In this document: positions 8,991 through 16,832 of the stretch, in pieces
Layout of the letters: each line of letters opens with the position of its first letter
How positions within the stretch are numbered: position 1 is the first letter of the stretch
Assembly (NCBI RefSeq): GCF_018279165.1
Contig: NZ_CP047289.1
Coordinates: 2,053,001 to 2,117,000 of the forward strand
From: Falsirhodobacter algicola
GTDB lineage: Bacteria > Pseudomonadota > Alphaproteobacteria > Rhodobacterales > Rhodobacteraceae
Length of the DNA: 64,000 bases
Direction of reading: 5' to 3'
Notes under the pieces: model-generated
Seen by the model: only the letters and a program-made list of their open reading frames with translations
The model's database searches: none
Told to the model about the DNA's origin: nothing
Program-made: the position numbers and the translations under genes

Positions 8991-11722
8991 TGTGGACGCT
9001 CGGCCCGATCGGGTTCACCGCGCCGCTGGTCCTGCTGGGGCTGGTGCTGCTGCCGCTCCTGTGGGTGCTGCTGCGGGCCGTGCCGCCCGCGCCGGTGCGC
9101 CGCCGCTTTCCGGGGGTGGCGCTGCTGCTGGGCCTGACCGACCGCGAAACGGCGGCCGATCGCACGCCGTGGTGGCTGATGGCGCTGCGCATGGCGGCGC
9201 TGGGGGCGGTGATCCTCGGCTTTGCGGGGCCGGTGCTCAACCCCGCGCCGGGCGCGCCGGATGATACGCCGCTGTTGGTGGTGGTGGATGGCAGTTGGGC
9301 CGATGCGCCCGATTGGCCCCGCCGTATCGCCCGCGCCGAACAGGCGATGACCGAAGCGGGCCGCGCCGATGCGCCCGTGGCCCTGATCCGCGCGACCGAG
9401 GCCCCGGCGTCCGTCTCCTTCCGCCCGGCCGAGGCGGTGATCCCGCAACTGCGCGGCGCAGAGCCGAACCCTTGGGCCCCGCGCTTTGCCGATTGGGCCG
9501 CCGCGCTGCCCGAGGGGCCGTTCCGCACGCTCTGGCTGTCGGATGGGATCGATCATCCGGGCCGCGCCGATCTCGTGGCCGCGCTGGAAGATCGCGGCGC
9601 GCTGACCGTGATCGAGGTGCCGAACCCCCTCGTCGCCCTGCGCCCCCCCGCGCTGGAGGGGGAGGGCCTGCGCATCACCGCCGCCCGTCTGCCGGTCTTT
9701 ACCCGCACCACGGCCGATGTGCAGGCGATCGGCGCCGATCCGTCGGGGGCCGAGCGGGAGTTGGGGCGCCTGACGCTCGATTTTCCACCGAACGCGGCAG
9801 AGGCGACGGGCGTGCTGACCCTGCCGCCCGAAATGCGCAACCGCGTCACGCGCCTGCAGGTGGCGGGGATGCGCAGCGCGGCCTCGGTCCAGTTGGCCGA
9901 CGATGCGCTGCGCCGGCGCGAGGTGGCGCTGATCGGCGATGCCGCCCCGAACGAGACGGCGCAGCTTCTCTCGCCGCTCTTCTATCTGCATCGGGCGCTG
10001 GAACCGTCGACCGACCTGATCGAAGGGCGGCTTCAGGACATGCTGCCCGCCAATCCCGATGTAATCGTGCTGGCGGGCACCGGGCAGCTTGCCCCCGCCG
10101 AAGCCGCCGATCTTCAGGCATGGGTGGAGGGCGGGGGCCTTCTGCTGCGCTTTGCCGGCCCGCGCATGGCCGCGCGCCCGCCCGCAGCCGACGATCCCCT
10201 GATGACCGTGCGCCTGCGCGCGGGCGGGCGCGCCCTCGGCGGCGCCATGAGCTGGGGGGAGCCGCGTCGCTTGGCCCCGTTCGAGGATGGATCGCCCTTT
10301 GCGGGTCTGTCGGTGCCGTCCGATGTGACCGTGACCGAGCAGGTGCTGGCCGAACCCGCGCCGGACCTTGCCGACCGCACCCTCGCCGCGCTGGAGGATG
10401 GCACCCCGCTCGTCACCCGCAAGGCGCTGGGGCAGGGGCAGGTCGTGCTGTTCCATGTCACCGCGAATGCCGAATGGTCGAACCTGCCGCTGTCGGGGCT
10501 CTTCGTGCAGATGCTGGAGCGGCTGACGGTGGTGGCGGGCCGATCCATGGCGGAGCCTGCGGATCTGGCGGGAACCGTCTGGACGCCGGAGCGGCTGCTC
10601 GATGCCTTCGGCACCGCCGGGCCGCCGGGGGCCGAGGCCGGGATCGAGGGCGCGGCGCTGGCGACCACGCCGCTTTCGGCGGCGCTGCGTCCGGGCCTCT
10701 ATGATGGCGGGGGGCGGCAGGCGGCGCGCAACGTGCTGCTGGACACCACCCCGCTGGAGGCCGCCGTCTGGCCCGACGGGCAGGCCGTGGCCGATATGGA
10801 CGCCGCGCCCGCCCGCGCGCTGAAGGGGCCGCTTCTGGCGCTTGCGCTCGCGGCGCTGCTGATCGACGTTCTGGCCGCGCTTGCGGTCGGCGGGCGGCTT
10901 CGGCGCGGGGCGGCGATGGCGATTGCCGGGCTTGTGATGCTGACCGCCCCGCCCGAGGCGCAGGCGCAGGACGACCGTGCCATCGCTGCGGTGGACGAAT
11001 TGCGCCTTGCCTTCGTGCGCACCGGCGATGCCGAGGTGGACCGCATCTCCGAAGCCGGGCTGCGGGGGCTGTCGCTGCAACTGGCCAGCCGCACCTCGGT
11101 GGAGCCGGGGGAGCCGATGGGCGTCGATCCGGCCACCGATGAACTGGCCTTCTTTCCGTTCCTCTATTGGCCCGTGACCGGGCAGGAGGCGGGGTTGTCC
11201 GCCGCCGCCACCGAACGGGTGAACGCCTATCTGCGCACCGGGGGCATGATCCTCTTCGACACGCGCGATGCCGATATGGCGGGCCTGTCCGGTGGCACCG
11301 AAGCGGGGCGCGCCCTGCAGCGGCTGACCGCCGGCCTCGACATCCCGCCGCTGGAGCCGGTGCCCTCCGATCATGTGCTGACGCGCACCTTCTATCTGTT
11401 GCAGGATTTCCCGGGCCGTCAGGTCGGCCCCGTCTGGGTCGAAGCCGCCGCCCCCGAGGCCGAGGCGGCGGGCGGTCAGCCGTTCCGCACCCTCAATGAC
11501 GGGGTGACGCCGGTGATCATCGGCGGCAACGACTGGGCCGCCGCTTGGGCCAGCGATGCCTATGGCGCCCCGCTCCTGCCCGTGGGGCGCGGCTATGGCG
11601 GGGAGCGTCAGCGCGAGATCGCGGTGCGCTTCGGGATCAACGTCGTGATGTATGTGCTGACCGGCAACTACAAGAACGATCAGGTGCATGTACCCGCATT
11701 GCTGGAAAGGCTGGGGAATTGA
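8987..11722 (+). CDS. DUF4159 domain-containing membrane protein with N-terminal BatA-like region
   Basis: A 911-residue membrane protein. Residues 1-100 hold two hydrophobic helices, then a vWA-like stretch (LLVVVDGSWADAPDW) with a degenerate metal site. The middle carries a glutamine-amidotransferase-like fold region (VIVLAGTGQL, WVEGGGLLLRFAGP). Another membrane helix lies near residue 625. The C-terminal about 220 residues are the DUF4159 domain (FFPFLYWPV, GGMILFDTRDAD, and YVLTGNYKNDQVH at the end). The start is one of the tandem ATGs at 8987/8990, with GGAGAGG upstream and an ATGA overlap with the DUF58 gene. Confidence 0.85.
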   Translation: MMWTLGPIGFTAPLVLLGLVLLPLLWVLLRAVPPAPVRRRFPGVALLLGLTDRETAADRTPWWLMALRMAALGAVILGFAGPVLNPAPGAPDDTPLLVVVDGSWADAPDWPRRIARAEQAMTEAGRADAPVALIRATEAPASVSFRPAEAVIPQLRGAEPNPWAPRFADWAAALPEGPFRTLWLSDGIDHPGRADLVAALEDRGALTVIEVPNPLVALRPPALEGEGLRITAARLPVFTRTTADVQAIGADPSGAERELGRLTLDFPPNAAEATGVLTLPPEMRNRVTRLQVAGMRSAASVQLADDALRRREVALIGDAAPNETAQLLSPLFYLHRALEPSTDLIEGRLQDMLPANPDVIVLAGTGQLAPAEAADLQAWVEGGGLLLRFAGPRMAARPPAADDPLMTVRLRAGGRALGGAMSWGEPRRLAPFEDGSPFAGLSVPSDVTVTEQVLAEPAPDLADRTLAALEDGTPLVTRKALGQGQVVLFHVTANAEWSNLPLSGLFVQMLERLTVVAGRSMAEPADLAGTVWTPERLLDAFGTAGPPGAEAGIEGAALATTPLSAALRPGLYDGGGRQAARNVLLDTTPLEAAVWPDGQAVADMDAAPARALKGPLLALALAALLIDVLAALAVGGRLRRGAAMAIAGLVMLTAPPEAQAQDDRAIAAVDELRLAFVRTGDAEVDRISEAGLRGLSLQLASRTSVEPGEPMGVDPATDELAFFPFLYWPVTGQEAGLSAAATERVNAYLRTGGMILFDTRDADMAGLSGGTEAGRALQRLTAGLDIPPLEPVPSDHVLTRTFYLLQDFPGRQVGPVWVEAAAPEAEAAGGQPFRTLNDGVTPVIIGGNDWAAAWASDAYGAPLLPVGRGYGGERQREIAVRFGINVVMYVLTGNYKNDQVHVPALLERLGN

Positions 11723-13788
11723 GCGGTTTCGTCATCTTCGACCCTCTCGTTCCGTGGTGGGCGATCGGCGCGGCGGCGGCGGTTGCGCTGGCGCTGACGG
11801 GGCTGGCGCTGTGGCGCGGCCTGCCCGGATGGTGGCTGCGGGGGCTGTCGCTGGCGGTGATCCTCGCTGCGCTGTGCGGCCCCTCGCTGCAGCGCGAGGA
11901 ACGCACTCCGCTGCCCGACATCGTGATCGCCGTCGTCGATGACAGCGCGAGCCAGCAGCTGTCGGACCGCGCGGCGCAGACGGCGGCCGCGCTGGCGCGC
12001 CTGCAATCGGAGATCGCGGCCCTTCCGCGCACCCGGCTGCGCGTCGTCCATGTGGGCGATGCGCCGGAGGATGGCGGCACGCGCCTGATGACCGCCCTTG
12101 CCGATGCCGTCGCCGAAGAGCCGCGCGCCCGCGTGGCGGGGGCGTTCCTCATCTCGGACGGGCAGGTGCATGACGTGGACATGGCCCCCGATCTGCCCGC
12201 CCCGCTGCACCTGCTGCAAACGGGCCATGCCGCCGATTGGGACCGGCGGCTGGTCGTGACCCATGCCCCCGCCTTCGCCATCATCGGCGAAGAAGTCCGC
12301 CTGACCCTGCGCATCGACGACGAGGGGGCCGTCCCCGAGGCGGCAGGCCAGACCGCGCGCCTGACGCTGACCTTCGGGACCGAGGCGCCGGTGGTGCTGG
12401 ACGTGCCCGTGAACGAGGATCTGGAACTGCCCGTCACGCTGCCCCATGGCGGGATGAACGTGCTTCAAATGACGGTCGATCCCGCGGCGGGGGAGATCAC
12501 CGACCGCAACAACACCCGCATCGTGCAGATCAACGGCGTGCGGGACCGGCTGCGCGTGCTGCTGGTCTCCGGCGAGCCGCATGCGGGGGAGCGTGTCTGG
12601 CGCAACCTTTTGAAATCCGACCCGTCGGTGGATCTCGTGCATTTCACGATCCTGCGCCCGCCGGAAAAGCAGGACGGCGTTCCGGTGTCCGAACTGTCGC
12701 TGATCGCCTTTCCCACGCGCGAATTGTTCATGGACAAGATCGACGAGTTCGATCTGATCATCTTCGACCGGTACCGCCTGCGCGGCATCCTGCCCTCGCT
12801 CTATCTGGAGAATGTGCGCGATTACGTCCGCCGCGGCGGCACGGTTCTGATCGCGGCGGGGCCGGAATTCGCCGGGGTCGAAAGCCTCGCCCGTTCCCCC
12901 TTGGGGGAGATTCTGCCCGTAACGGCGACGGGCCGCGTGCTGGAGCAGGGATTCCGCCCCACGCTGACCGATCTTGGAAAGCGCCATCCCGTGACGGCGG
13001 CGCTCGGCACGCCGGAGGATGGCTGGGGCCGCTGGTTCCGTCAGGTGGAACTGGCGCAGACCGGCGGCGAGGCGCTGATGCAGGGCATCGACGGGCGCCC
13101 GCTTCTGGTGCTGGACCGGGTGGGCGAGGGGCGGATCGCGGTCCTCGGCTCGGATCAGTTGTGGCTTTGGGGGCGCGGCTTCGAAGGGGGCGGTCCGCAG
13201 CTTGAACTGACGCGCCGCCTTGCCCATTGGATGCTAAAGGAGCCGGAACTGGAGGAAGAGGCGCTGACCGCCGTGACGGGCGGCGGCGATGTCACGGTGC
13301 AGCGCCGGACCGTGCGCACCGATCCGCCGGGGCCCTTGGTCCTGACCCACCCGGACGGCACCGAAGAGCGGCTGGCGATGCAGCCCGGCGGCGAGGGGCG
13401 CTATGCCCTGACGCTGACCGCGCCCGCGACGGGCCTTTACCGCATGGCGCAGGACGATCTGACCGGGGTCTTCGCCGTCGGCCCGCCCTCGCCGAAGGAG
13501 TTCGAGACGACGCTGGCCAGTGACGCGCGGCTGCGCCCGGTGATGGAGCCGGGGGGCGGCGGCACGCTGCGGCTGGAGGAGGCGGGAGATTTCGACATCC
13601 GCACCGTCGGCGCGGGCCGCGTGGCCGCCGGGCGCGGCTGGCTCGGCATCACCCCGCGGGAGGCGTTCGACACGGGCGAGGTGACGGTGACGCCGCTGCT
13701 GCCGGGATGGCTGTGGCTGGTGATCGCGGCCGCGCTGGCCCTTGGGGCATGGATGCGCGAGGGGAGGTTCAGGGGTCGCGGCGCATGA
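11719..13788 (+). CDS. vWA/glutamine-amidotransferase-like membrane protein (last gene of MoxR operon)
   Basis: A 689-residue membrane protein. Two N-terminal helices are followed by IVIAVVDDSASQQ, a canonical MIDAS D-x-S-x-S, unlike the two upstream vWA-like proteins. Further on are a beta-sandwich region and a GATase1-like domain (VLLVSGEPHAGERVW, FDLIIFDRYRLRG, GGTVLIAAGPEFAG). A C-terminal membrane anchor lies near residue 665. I place the start at TTG 11719, overlapping the preceding stop as TTGA. The 3' end overlaps the convergent DUF599 gene by 20 bases. Confidence 0.83.
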   Translation: MSGFVIFDPLVPWWAIGAAAAVALALTGLALWRGLPGWWLRGLSLAVILAALCGPSLQREERTPLPDIVIAVVDDSASQQLSDRAAQTAAALARLQSEIAALPRTRLRVVHVGDAPEDGGTRLMTALADAVAEEPRARVAGAFLISDGQVHDVDMAPDLPAPLHLLQTGHAADWDRRLVVTHAPAFAIIGEEVRLTLRIDDEGAVPEAAGQTARLTLTFGTEAPVVLDVPVNEDLELPVTLPHGGMNVLQMTVDPAAGEITDRNNTRIVQINGVRDRLRVLLVSGEPHAGERVWRNLLKSDPSVDLVHFTILRPPEKQDGVPVSELSLIAFPTRELFMDKIDEFDLIIFDRYRLRGILPSLYLENVRDYVRRGGTVLIAAGPEFAGVESLARSPLGEILPVTATGRVLEQGFRPTLTDLGKRHPVTAALGTPEDGWGRWFRQVELAQTGGEALMQGIDGRPLLVLDRVGEGRIAVLGSDQLWLWGRGFEGGGPQLELTRRLAHWMLKEPELEEEALTAVTGGGDVTVQRRTVRTDPPGPLVLTHPDGTEERLAMQPGGEGRYALTLTAPATGLYRMAQDDLTGVFAVGPPSPKEFETTLASDARLRPVMEPGGGGTLRLEEAGDFDIRTVGAGRVAAGRGWLGITPREAFDTGEVTVTPLLPGWLWLVIAAALALGAWMREGRFRGRGA

Positions 13789-14461
13789 CGACCTCGCGCG
13801 AGCGGGAGGCGAATTCCCGCCGCACGAGCGTTGCCGCCGTGATGACGGAACTGAGCATCAGCGTCCACGGCCCCATCAGCCAGCCGAGCGCCGCCAGCGC
13901 GAAATAGACCGACCGCAGGCCGCGATTGTAGCTGCGGGCGGCGGTCACGTTCAACTCGGCCGCCTGCGCGGCGCGGTGATAGGCCAACGTCTGTTCGTCG
14001 TTGGGCACCGATCCCATCAGCACCGCGCAATAGCCGAACAGGCGGTGCGACCAGATGAACTTCAGGAACGCATTGGCTAGGAACAGAAGGACGAAGATCA
14101 CCTTCACCTCCACCACCACGGCCTGCGCGCGCAGGTTCAGATCGTTGGCCACAAGGATCAGCCGTTCGGGATTGCCCACCAGCGCCAGCCCCGCGCCAAG
14201 CGCCAGCATCGTGCCGGAGATGAAGAAGGATGTCGCCTGCCGCAGGCTGGTGATCACCGTGCCGTCGAGGATCTTTTGCTGGCGCGTGACGAAATGGGTC
14301 ATCCAGTCGCGGCGGTAATTGGCCATCAGGATCGACATGGACGGGCGGCTGCGCGGCGGATGTTCCACCAGATAGCCGATACCCCAGAACAGCGTCACGA
14401 TCAGGGTGACGGCGACGGCATCGGGCCATCCGAGTGCGCTGAGTCGGGGCAGCAGTTCCAT
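13769..14461 (-). CDS. DUF599 domain-containing membrane protein
   Basis: A 230-residue integral membrane protein of the DUF599 family, with about four transmembrane segments. These lie near residues 13-30, 75-95, 115-135 and 190-215. Landmarks are the cytoplasmic stretch NYRRDWMTHFVTRQQKILDG and the late motif SYNRGLRSVYFALAALGW. The function of the family is unknown. The start is ATG 14461, and the gene converges on the MoxR operon, overlapping its last 20 bases. Confidence 0.82.
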   Translation of the reverse strand: MELLPRLSALGWPDAVAVTLIVTLFWGIGYLVEHPPRSRPSMSILMANYRRDWMTHFVTRQQKILDGTVITSLRQATSFFISGTMLALGAGLALVGNPERLILVANDLNLRAQAVVVEVKVIFVLLFLANAFLKFIWSHRLFGYCAVLMGSVPNDEQTLAYHRAAQAAELNVTAARSYNRGLRSVYFALAALGWLMGPWTLMLSSVITAATLVRREFASRSREVVMRRDP

Positions 14462-14500
14462 GCCCCTGTCCTAGCACGTTCCACGGCTGCCGGAAGGGGT

Positions 14501-14531
14501 CTTGAAGGGGGGCGCGGGCCTTCCCACATCT
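14501..14531 (+). promoter_or_regulatory. Sigma-32 (RpoH)-type heat-shock promoter of hsp20
   Basis: CTTGAAG at 14501-14507 matches the RpoH -35 element. After a 15-base spacer, CCCACAT (14523-14529) resembles the -10 element CCCCATnT. Transcription would begin near 14538, leaving a leader of about 80 bases before the hsp20 ATG. It agrees with the heat-shock gene downstream and with an rpoH gene elsewhere in the window. Confidence 0.65.
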
Positions 14532-14619
14532 CCTCTGCGCCGGTGCCATGACGGGTCGGCGCAGTACCCCGCCCCGCCTGCGAAGGGGGGCACCAAGACA
14601 TCGCTTTCGGAGGATGAAC

Positions 14620-15069
14620 ATGCGTGGTTATGACTTCGCACCCCTGTACCGTGCCACCGTCGGGTTCGACCGTATCGCCGACCTGATGGACCGCGTGCTG
14701 AGCACCGACGTGCCCCAGCCGAGCTACCCCCCCTACAACATCGAAAAGACGGCCGAGAATGCGTACCGCATCTCCATCGCCGTGGCGGGCTTCACACCCG
14801 AGGAACTAACCGTGGAGGTCAAGGACAGCGCGCTGCATGTATCGGCCCGCAAGGCCGAGGATGAGGCCGAACGTCAGTTCCTGCATCGCGGCATCGCCAC
14901 CCGCGCCTTCGAGCGGCGCTTCGCGCTGGCCGATCATGTCCGCGTGGACGGCGCCACGCATGAACATGGGATGCTGCATATCGACCTCGTGCGCGAGATG
15001 CCGGAGGCCCTGAAGCCCCGCCGCATCGCGATCACCGCCAGCAAACCCGCCGCCGCCATCGAGGCCTGA
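14620..15069 (+). CDS. Hsp20-family small heat-shock protein (IbpA-like)
   Basis: A 149-residue ATP-independent holdase chaperone that binds unfolding proteins in the cytoplasm. The alpha-crystallin domain runs from about residue 35 to 130. It has the IbpA-type entry PPYNIEKTAENAYRI, the strand AVAGFTPEELTVEV, and AFERRFALADHVRV. Two ATGs lie six bases apart (14614, 14620). GGAGG ends at 14613, so only the second ATG has proper spacing and it is chosen. A sigma-32-type promoter lies upstream. Confidence 0.92.
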   Translation: MRGYDFAPLYRATVGFDRIADLMDRVLSTDVPQPSYPPYNIEKTAENAYRISIAVAGFTPEELTVEVKDSALHVSARKAEDEAERQFLHRGIATRAFERRFALADHVRVDGATHEHGMLHIDLVREMPEALKPRRIAITASKPAAAIEA

Positions 15070-15079
15070 GGCGTGGCGC

Positions 15080-15106
15080 GGGCGCATCCCGGCAGGGGGT
15101 GCGCCC
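15080..15106. terminator. Hairpin between convergent hsp20 and CNNM genes
   Basis: Arms GGGCGCA (15080-15086) and TGCGCCC (15100-15106) enclose 13 bases in the 45-base gap between two converging genes. There is no T-tract, so it may act as a transcript-end stabiliser or a weak bidirectional terminator. Confidence 0.45.
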
Positions 15107-15114
15107 GGTCCCGG

Positions 15115-16389
15115 TCAGCTTTCGACGCGGGACACGAGGATCTTGTCGATCCGCCGATCGTCCAGATCCACCACCTCGAACCGCCACCCGTCGCGGGTGA
15201 AGGTGTCGCCCTGATCGGGCAGGCGGCGCAACTGGTTCAGCACGAGGCCGGCCACGGTTTCGTAATCGCCCGCAAGCTCCTGCGGGATGCGCAGCATCTC
15301 GCAGAACTCGTCCACCGGCATCCAGCCCGCCACGGCATAGGAGCCGTCCTCGCGCTGCTGGATCGCGGGCTCCTCGCTCACATGCTCTTGGAAGGCGCCG
15401 GTGATGGCCTCGAGGATGTCGCCGGTGGTGATGATCCCCTCGAAGCTGCCGTATTCGTCATAGACGAGCGCCATGTGATTGGGCGAGGCGCGCAGGATCT
15501 CGATCACGTTCAGCGCATCGGCGGCGTCCGAGACGACGGGCACGTCGCGCACCAGCGCCGCCACATCCACCTGCCCGCCCTGCGACAGGGCGGCGAAGGC
15601 GTCGGTGACATAGAGCACGCCGACATATTCATCCGTATCGCGTCGGCGCACCGGCAGCCGGGCACGGCCCGATTCGCGGATGATCTGAAGCGCTTCCTCG
15701 TGGTCGGCCTCCAGATCGAGGGCGATGACATCGCGCCGCTGGGTCATCAGCTGGCTGGCCTGACGGTCGGCCAGACGCATGACGCCGGTCAGCATATGGC
15801 TCTCGCCCGTCTCGATCACGCCTTCGACATGGGCCTCGGCCAGAAGGGTGCGGACCTCCTCTTCGGTGACGCGGTTCTTCTCGTCGCTCTGCACGCGCAG
15901 AAGCTTCAGCAGCATGCGGCCCGACAGATCGAGCACGAAGACCACGGGCGCTGCGATCTTCGACAGCACGTTCATCGCGGGCGCGACGCGGGCGGCCACC
16001 GTTTCGGGGTTCTTGAGGGCGATCTGCTTGGGAACCAGCTCGCCCACGATCAGCGACAGATAGGTGATGGCGACGACCACCGCGCCGACGCCGATCGTCT
16101 CGGCGGCGGGCACGTCCATCCGGGCAAGGAAGGCGCTGAACCGACCGCCCAGCGTTGCGCCCGATACGGCGCCCGACAAGACGCCCACGAGGGTGATGCC
16201 GATCTGTACGGTGGAGAGGAACCGGCCGGGATCCGCCGCAAGCCGCTGGGCGGTCTCGGCCCCGGTGCTGCCTTGTTCCGACATGGTCCTGAGCCGGGCG
16301 GGGCGGGCGGACACCACGGCCAATTCGGACATGGCCAAGGCGCCGTTGATCACGATCAGGACGACGACGATCAGAATTTCAAGGTACAC
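15115..16389 (-). CDS. CNNM/CBS/CorC-HlyC domain protein (hemolysin family, possible Mg/Co transport)
   Basis: A 424-residue membrane protein of the CNNM (DUF21) family. The DUF21 membrane domain (about 1-190) begins MYLEILIVVV and includes VGELVPKQIALKNPE. Two CBS domains follow (about 205-330), with LPVRRRDTDEYVGVLYVTD and HMALVYDEYGSFEGIITTGD. The CorC_HlyC domain ends the protein (VAGWMPVDEFCEML, GDTFTRDGWRFEVVD). Bacterial relatives are implicated in magnesium efflux or homeostasis; older databases call them hemolysins. The start codon is GTG at 16389 with AGGGA upstream. Confidence 0.88.
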   Translation of the reverse strand: MYLEILIVVVLIVINGALAMSELAVVSARPARLRTMSEQGSTGAETAQRLAADPGRFLSTVQIGITLVGVLSGAVSGATLGGRFSAFLARMDVPAAETIGVGAVVVAITYLSLIVGELVPKQIALKNPETVAARVAPAMNVLSKIAAPVVFVLDLSGRMLLKLLRVQSDEKNRVTEEEVRTLLAEAHVEGVIETGESHMLTGVMRLADRQASQLMTQRRDVIALDLEADHEEALQIIRESGRARLPVRRRDTDEYVGVLYVTDAFAALSQGGQVDVAALVRDVPVVSDAADALNVIEILRASPNHMALVYDEYGSFEGIITTGDILEAITGAFQEHVSEEPAIQQREDGSYAVAGWMPVDEFCEMLRIPQELAGDYETVAGLVLNQLRRLPDQGDTFTRDGWRFEVVDLDDRRIDKILVSRVES

Positions 16390-16415
16390 TGTGTTCCCTA
16401 TGGGTGGCGATCATC

Positions 16416-16454
16416 GGGACCACCGGTCCCGAAGAACCGTTGCCGCGCAACGGT
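16416..16454 (-). terminator. Tandem hairpins downstream of the ompA-like operon
   Basis: Two perfect inverted repeats lie side by side between minus-strand genes. GGGACC/GGTCCC occupies 16416-16430. ACCGTTG/CAACGGT occupies 16436-16454. They follow the 107-residue protein gene and precede the CNNM gene on the minus strand, so they probably end or stabilise the ompA-like transcript. No clear T-tract is seen. Confidence 0.5.
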
Positions 16455-16498
16455 CCACCAAAGGTAGAGGGGGGAGGGCGGCGCGTCGAGAGGAAATC

Positions 16499-16822
16499 TC
16501 AGCCGCCCAGACGCTCCATCCGGTGCTGGAGATCCTCCACCTCGGCGCGCGATTCGCCCAAGGATTCCATCACGGCCCGCATCTCGGCATCGGCCTGCGC
16601 CAACTGGCCCATCAGCTCGCGCTCGCGCTCCTCGCCCCAGACGATGGCGGCGTCGCGAATTTCCTCGGCCTCGTGCAGGGCTTGGGCCAAGCGGTCCACC
16701 TCGCCGATATCGGTGCCCTCGATCGGGGACAGGCGCGTGACGAGCCAGCGCGCGAACCACCCCATCACGAAGGCCACGAAAAGGACCAGGGTCGTCGTGA
16801 CGATCAGGGTGGTGCGGTCCAA
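16499..16822 (-). CDS. Hypothetical protein, one membrane helix plus coiled coil
   Basis: A 107-residue protein of unrecognised function. Residues 5-30 form one membrane helix (LIVTTTLVLFVAFVMGWFA). Residues 40-105 are highly charged and heptad-like (EVDRLAQALHEAEEIRD, ESRAEVEDLQHRMERL), suggesting a cytoplasmic coiled coil. The start is TTG 16822, which has AGGAG six bases upstream. It begins 10 bases after the OmpA-family stop, so the two are almost certainly one operon and the protein may act at the envelope with it. Confidence 0.7.
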   Translation of the reverse strand: MDRTTLIVTTTLVLFVAFVMGWFARWLVTRLSPIEGTDIGEVDRLAQALHEAEEIRDAAIVWGEERERELMGQLAQADAEMRAVMESLGESRAEVEDLQHRMERLGG

Positions 16823-16832
16823 GGCAGGCTCC

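Noticed and set aside
8966-11689. A 907-codon open frame on the minus strand
   Set aside because: It is antisense to the DUF4159 gene, rich in His/Arg/Gly/Gln with no domain, and is a by-product of GC-rich codon use. The same applies to the long frames at 7042-9528, 1443-3092, 11680-13227 and 48793-51048.
14527-14620. RNA thermometer in the hsp20 leader
   Set aside because: The stretch that could pair with the ribosome site (CATCTCCTC) lies in the predicted -10 region, upstream of the expected transcript start, so it would not be in the mRNA.
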